Shown here: positions 62,201 to 64,000 of the stretch, piece by piece
How the letters are laid out: the number at the start of each line of letters is the position of its first letter
Position numbering within the stretch: the first letter of the stretch is position 1
NCBI GenBank assembly: GCA_964057225.1
Contig: OZ059895.1
Span: 14,685,001 to 14,749,000, forward strand
DNA length: 64,000 nt
Source of the DNA: Auanema rhodensis
Lineage: Eukaryota; Nematoda; Chromadorea; Rhabditida; Rhabditidae
Reading direction: 5' to 3'
The notes under the pieces: model-generated
Database searches by the model: none
The model's input: only the letters and a program-made list of their open reading frames with translations
Told to the model about the DNA's origin: nothing
Made by a program: the position numbers and the translations under genes

Positions 62201-63980
62201 CAAGAAAACGTGGGACAATGCTCATGTTTTGAAGGTCTCAAACGCAATGGTCTAGTTTGGAACTTGAAAACTTAAGCATACTACCGTATTTAGACATACT
62301 CTATAGGTTAGTTTCGTTTAACATTTAGGTATTAATCCGATCAATAAAACGTATGATAAATTTACTCACTCTTTTGCGATCGTGTGAGCCCTGTTGTTGA
62401 ATTCGCTGAACTTGAGCTTGTTGCTGAACTCTTTGAGCGATCTAAAAAGTTTTTTTTCATATTACTCATAATAGCTATGCAAACTTACATTAAGGAATTC
62501 ATTATGTTGCTGCAACATTTGCCAAAATGCCGACGGATCCAACGCAATCAAGGAATCCATAGGATTAATTTCCTGAAAGTAAAAGGTATAGGTTCCATAA
62601 AATATGAGAATGTAATCATAATATGAGAAGGTTGCGGAACTAGATGTAAGGAAAAAATGCGGTATATAAACAGTCAAGCTTAATAGCTGTCAACTTTGAA
62701 GAAAAGGTAAAAAGTAAAAGAAGTTAAGTAGGTAGTCCAACGATAGCTCATCTCTAGACAGATCCCACATCCATGAATGAAATAAGTTCCTCATTAGAAA
62801 GATACAGCTATCAGCGCTATAGAATATAATTCTAATAACATCTAGAGCAAAAGTTCTAAATTCTGGTTTTTTGAATAGATCACTCTGCTTTGAATGGTTT
62901 TCAAGTTTTCAAAAATTCGCCAAAAGAGGATGTATGAATTCGTTGCGAAGCCAAAACCTTGCCCATGTGCTTTGTCACACTTCCATCATCGCTTAAGATC
63001 AAAAATGGAAATAAGTAGTGTAGGCTAAAATATGCTAATCGCTGTTAAATTATATAATTCGCAATGCAGCCTAAGATGTGAGAAAAGCTGGATGTCACAG
63101 CCTAAGATATCTCATCTCTTATAAACCTCGTTCAAAAAGAACATTTCAAAAACTAAAATTTGAAAAACTTTTCTCGTTTGAGCTCAAGTTGGAGGAAATG
63201 TTGACAGATTAGGATGCAGGAAGAAAATAACGCTTCTAATTTTAATTTCGGCTCCCCATTACCTATTTCCTAGATCCGGAACTTCCGCAAAGCTCAGTTA
63301 GAGACTACAATATCCCTGCCATTTTTTAATAAAATTTGTTCGAAAAATGGGAATTAAAAAAACTTTTGTTAGGACAAAAGATAGATTGGTTGGATGTATA
63401 ATATGTCTCAGTTAACATTCAAATGATCTACGAACAGATTTTTGGCGATTAGGCTTTCCAAAATAGGCTTATGAATTGAATAAATTGATAATTTAGATGA
63501 TCGATGGCTATGCTGGGAGATTAAGCCTTATAAAACACAAAACTGAGCAGCATTTGCCTCGTGAATTTTAGTAAATCCGTAAATACTATGATGAATTATG
63601 TAAAACGTGCTGAAAGATTAGAAGAAAGGAATTGCAAAGCCATATAAGCAACTTGACGAATTAAGTCAATAGCCATAGTATCAAAGTAACCTTCACAGCG
63701 CTTAGATTACAAGAATTTAATTTAGAAAATGATGATTAATCTCCCTCACTATCTAACCTACATATCAGCTTAATTCCATTTTTAGCTTACTTTCGGGGGT
63801 ATTAAACATTGGATATCTGTTTACTAAATTAACAATCTGAGAATCGAAATTACACACCTGCTTAACCGGAAATTCGGCATTTAATGCGGGAATATCTGCT
63901 TTGATTGAAAAATCAGGACCTAATACAGGTCCACCATCACTGCCCGAATTGGAAGGAGCAGGTGGAGATGAAGCGTCCAT
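59230..63980 (-). CDS. fozi-1: FOZI-1-like zinc finger and formin-homology-2 protein
   Basis: Nuclear regulator; in C. elegans FOZI-1 sets neuronal left/right and mesodermal fates. N-terminal exon MDASSPPAPSNSG (ATG 63978-63980; the frame stays open to the window edge, so the true start may lie outside). Then NPMDSLIALDPSAFWQMLQQ and a Gln-rich stretch. Two C2H2 fingers follow: CELC-x11-H-x4-H and CPAC-x13-H-x4-H (about 61975-62140). A basic Arg/Gly/Ser linker precedes the C-terminal half, which is a divergent FH2 domain: NITPTSLLNQTQAAEVAQVR, LGLLPAVLVEKVLTIAPNE, ERFLVELAQIDRLEDKLAIM and FYELTRHCE. It lacks a typical formin FH1. The first exon (donor after GAAA, phase 1) does not join in frame to the exon at about 62573 (phase 0), so at least one small exon in the 1.2-kb gap is unplaced. 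Confidence 0.85.
62574..63778 (-). other. Large first intron region of fozi-1
   Basis: 1.2 kb without a clear exon. The phases of the flanking exons (1 upstream, 0 downstream) demand an additional exon somewhere in it, or a different first exon. I could not identify it by eye. Confidence 0.5.
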
Positions 63981-64000
63981 TGAATCAGTCACAAGTTGGT

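Overview
This is a stretch of a nematode nuclear genome, AT-rich and densely packed with many-exon genes whose introns are mostly 30-60 nt. The strongest evidence is four tandem SL1 spliced-leader RNA genes whose leader exon matches the canonical 22-nt nematode SL1. Further evidence is nematode-type gene content: a CED-9-like Bcl-2 protein, FOZI-1, LIN-9, UNC-32 and a Cys-Cys thioredoxin reductase (TRXR-2 type). Several genes begin directly after a 3' splice-acceptor-like sequence, as expected for trans-spliced mRNAs. I would place it in Chromadorea but cannot name the species.

Layout. 1-2712 (+) is the 3' part of a sphingomyelin synthase. 3987-4635 (+) is a divergent acyl-CoA-binding protein. 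Three genes then run on the minus strand: V-ATPase subunit a (unc-32; 13637-8836), thiamin pyrophosphokinase (8374-7390) and thioredoxin reductase trxr-2 (7036-4810). lin-9 is divergent from unc-32 (14357-16856, +) and is followed by an unrecognised polyQ/AT-hook protein (17072-20741) and an unrecognised, possibly mitochondrial protein (21148-23228) that carries a decayed mariner in a large intron. A UDP-glycosyltransferase (25395-23288, -) and a DHX35-type helicase (28935-25742, -) lie opposite arx-4/ARPC2 (29265-30649, +). A minus-strand cluster follows: a promethin/LDAF1-like membrane protein, SDHC (mev-1/cyt-1) and ced-9. On the plus strand come leucyl-tRNA synthetase, an SLC25A39/40 carrier and UTP11, closely spaced.

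About 42114-47446 is a 200-bp satellite of about 27 copies. It is followed by the four SL1 RNA genes (minus strand, ~489-bp repeat, 47.68-49.24 kb). Then come a divergent Cys-loop ligand-gated channel (+), two adjacent degenerate SAR1-like small GTPases (-), a 3.1-kb gene-poor stretch with (AG)n/(CT)n tracts, a CDR/failed-axon-connections GST-like membrane protein (+), and fozi-1 (-), which reaches the right edge.

How the genes relate. The set lin-9 / unc-32 / tpk-1 / trxr-2, and separately SDHC followed by ced-9, reproduce neighbourhoods I know from C. elegans chromosome III, so the region looks like old conserved microsynteny with probable operons. unc-32 keeps two sets of mutually exclusive exons, one with a 26-nt intron between the alternatives and RBFOX-like and CELF-like motifs downstream. 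All gene models are manual splice predictions read from the sequence; exon borders are supported by frame and GT/AG sites, not by transcripts.
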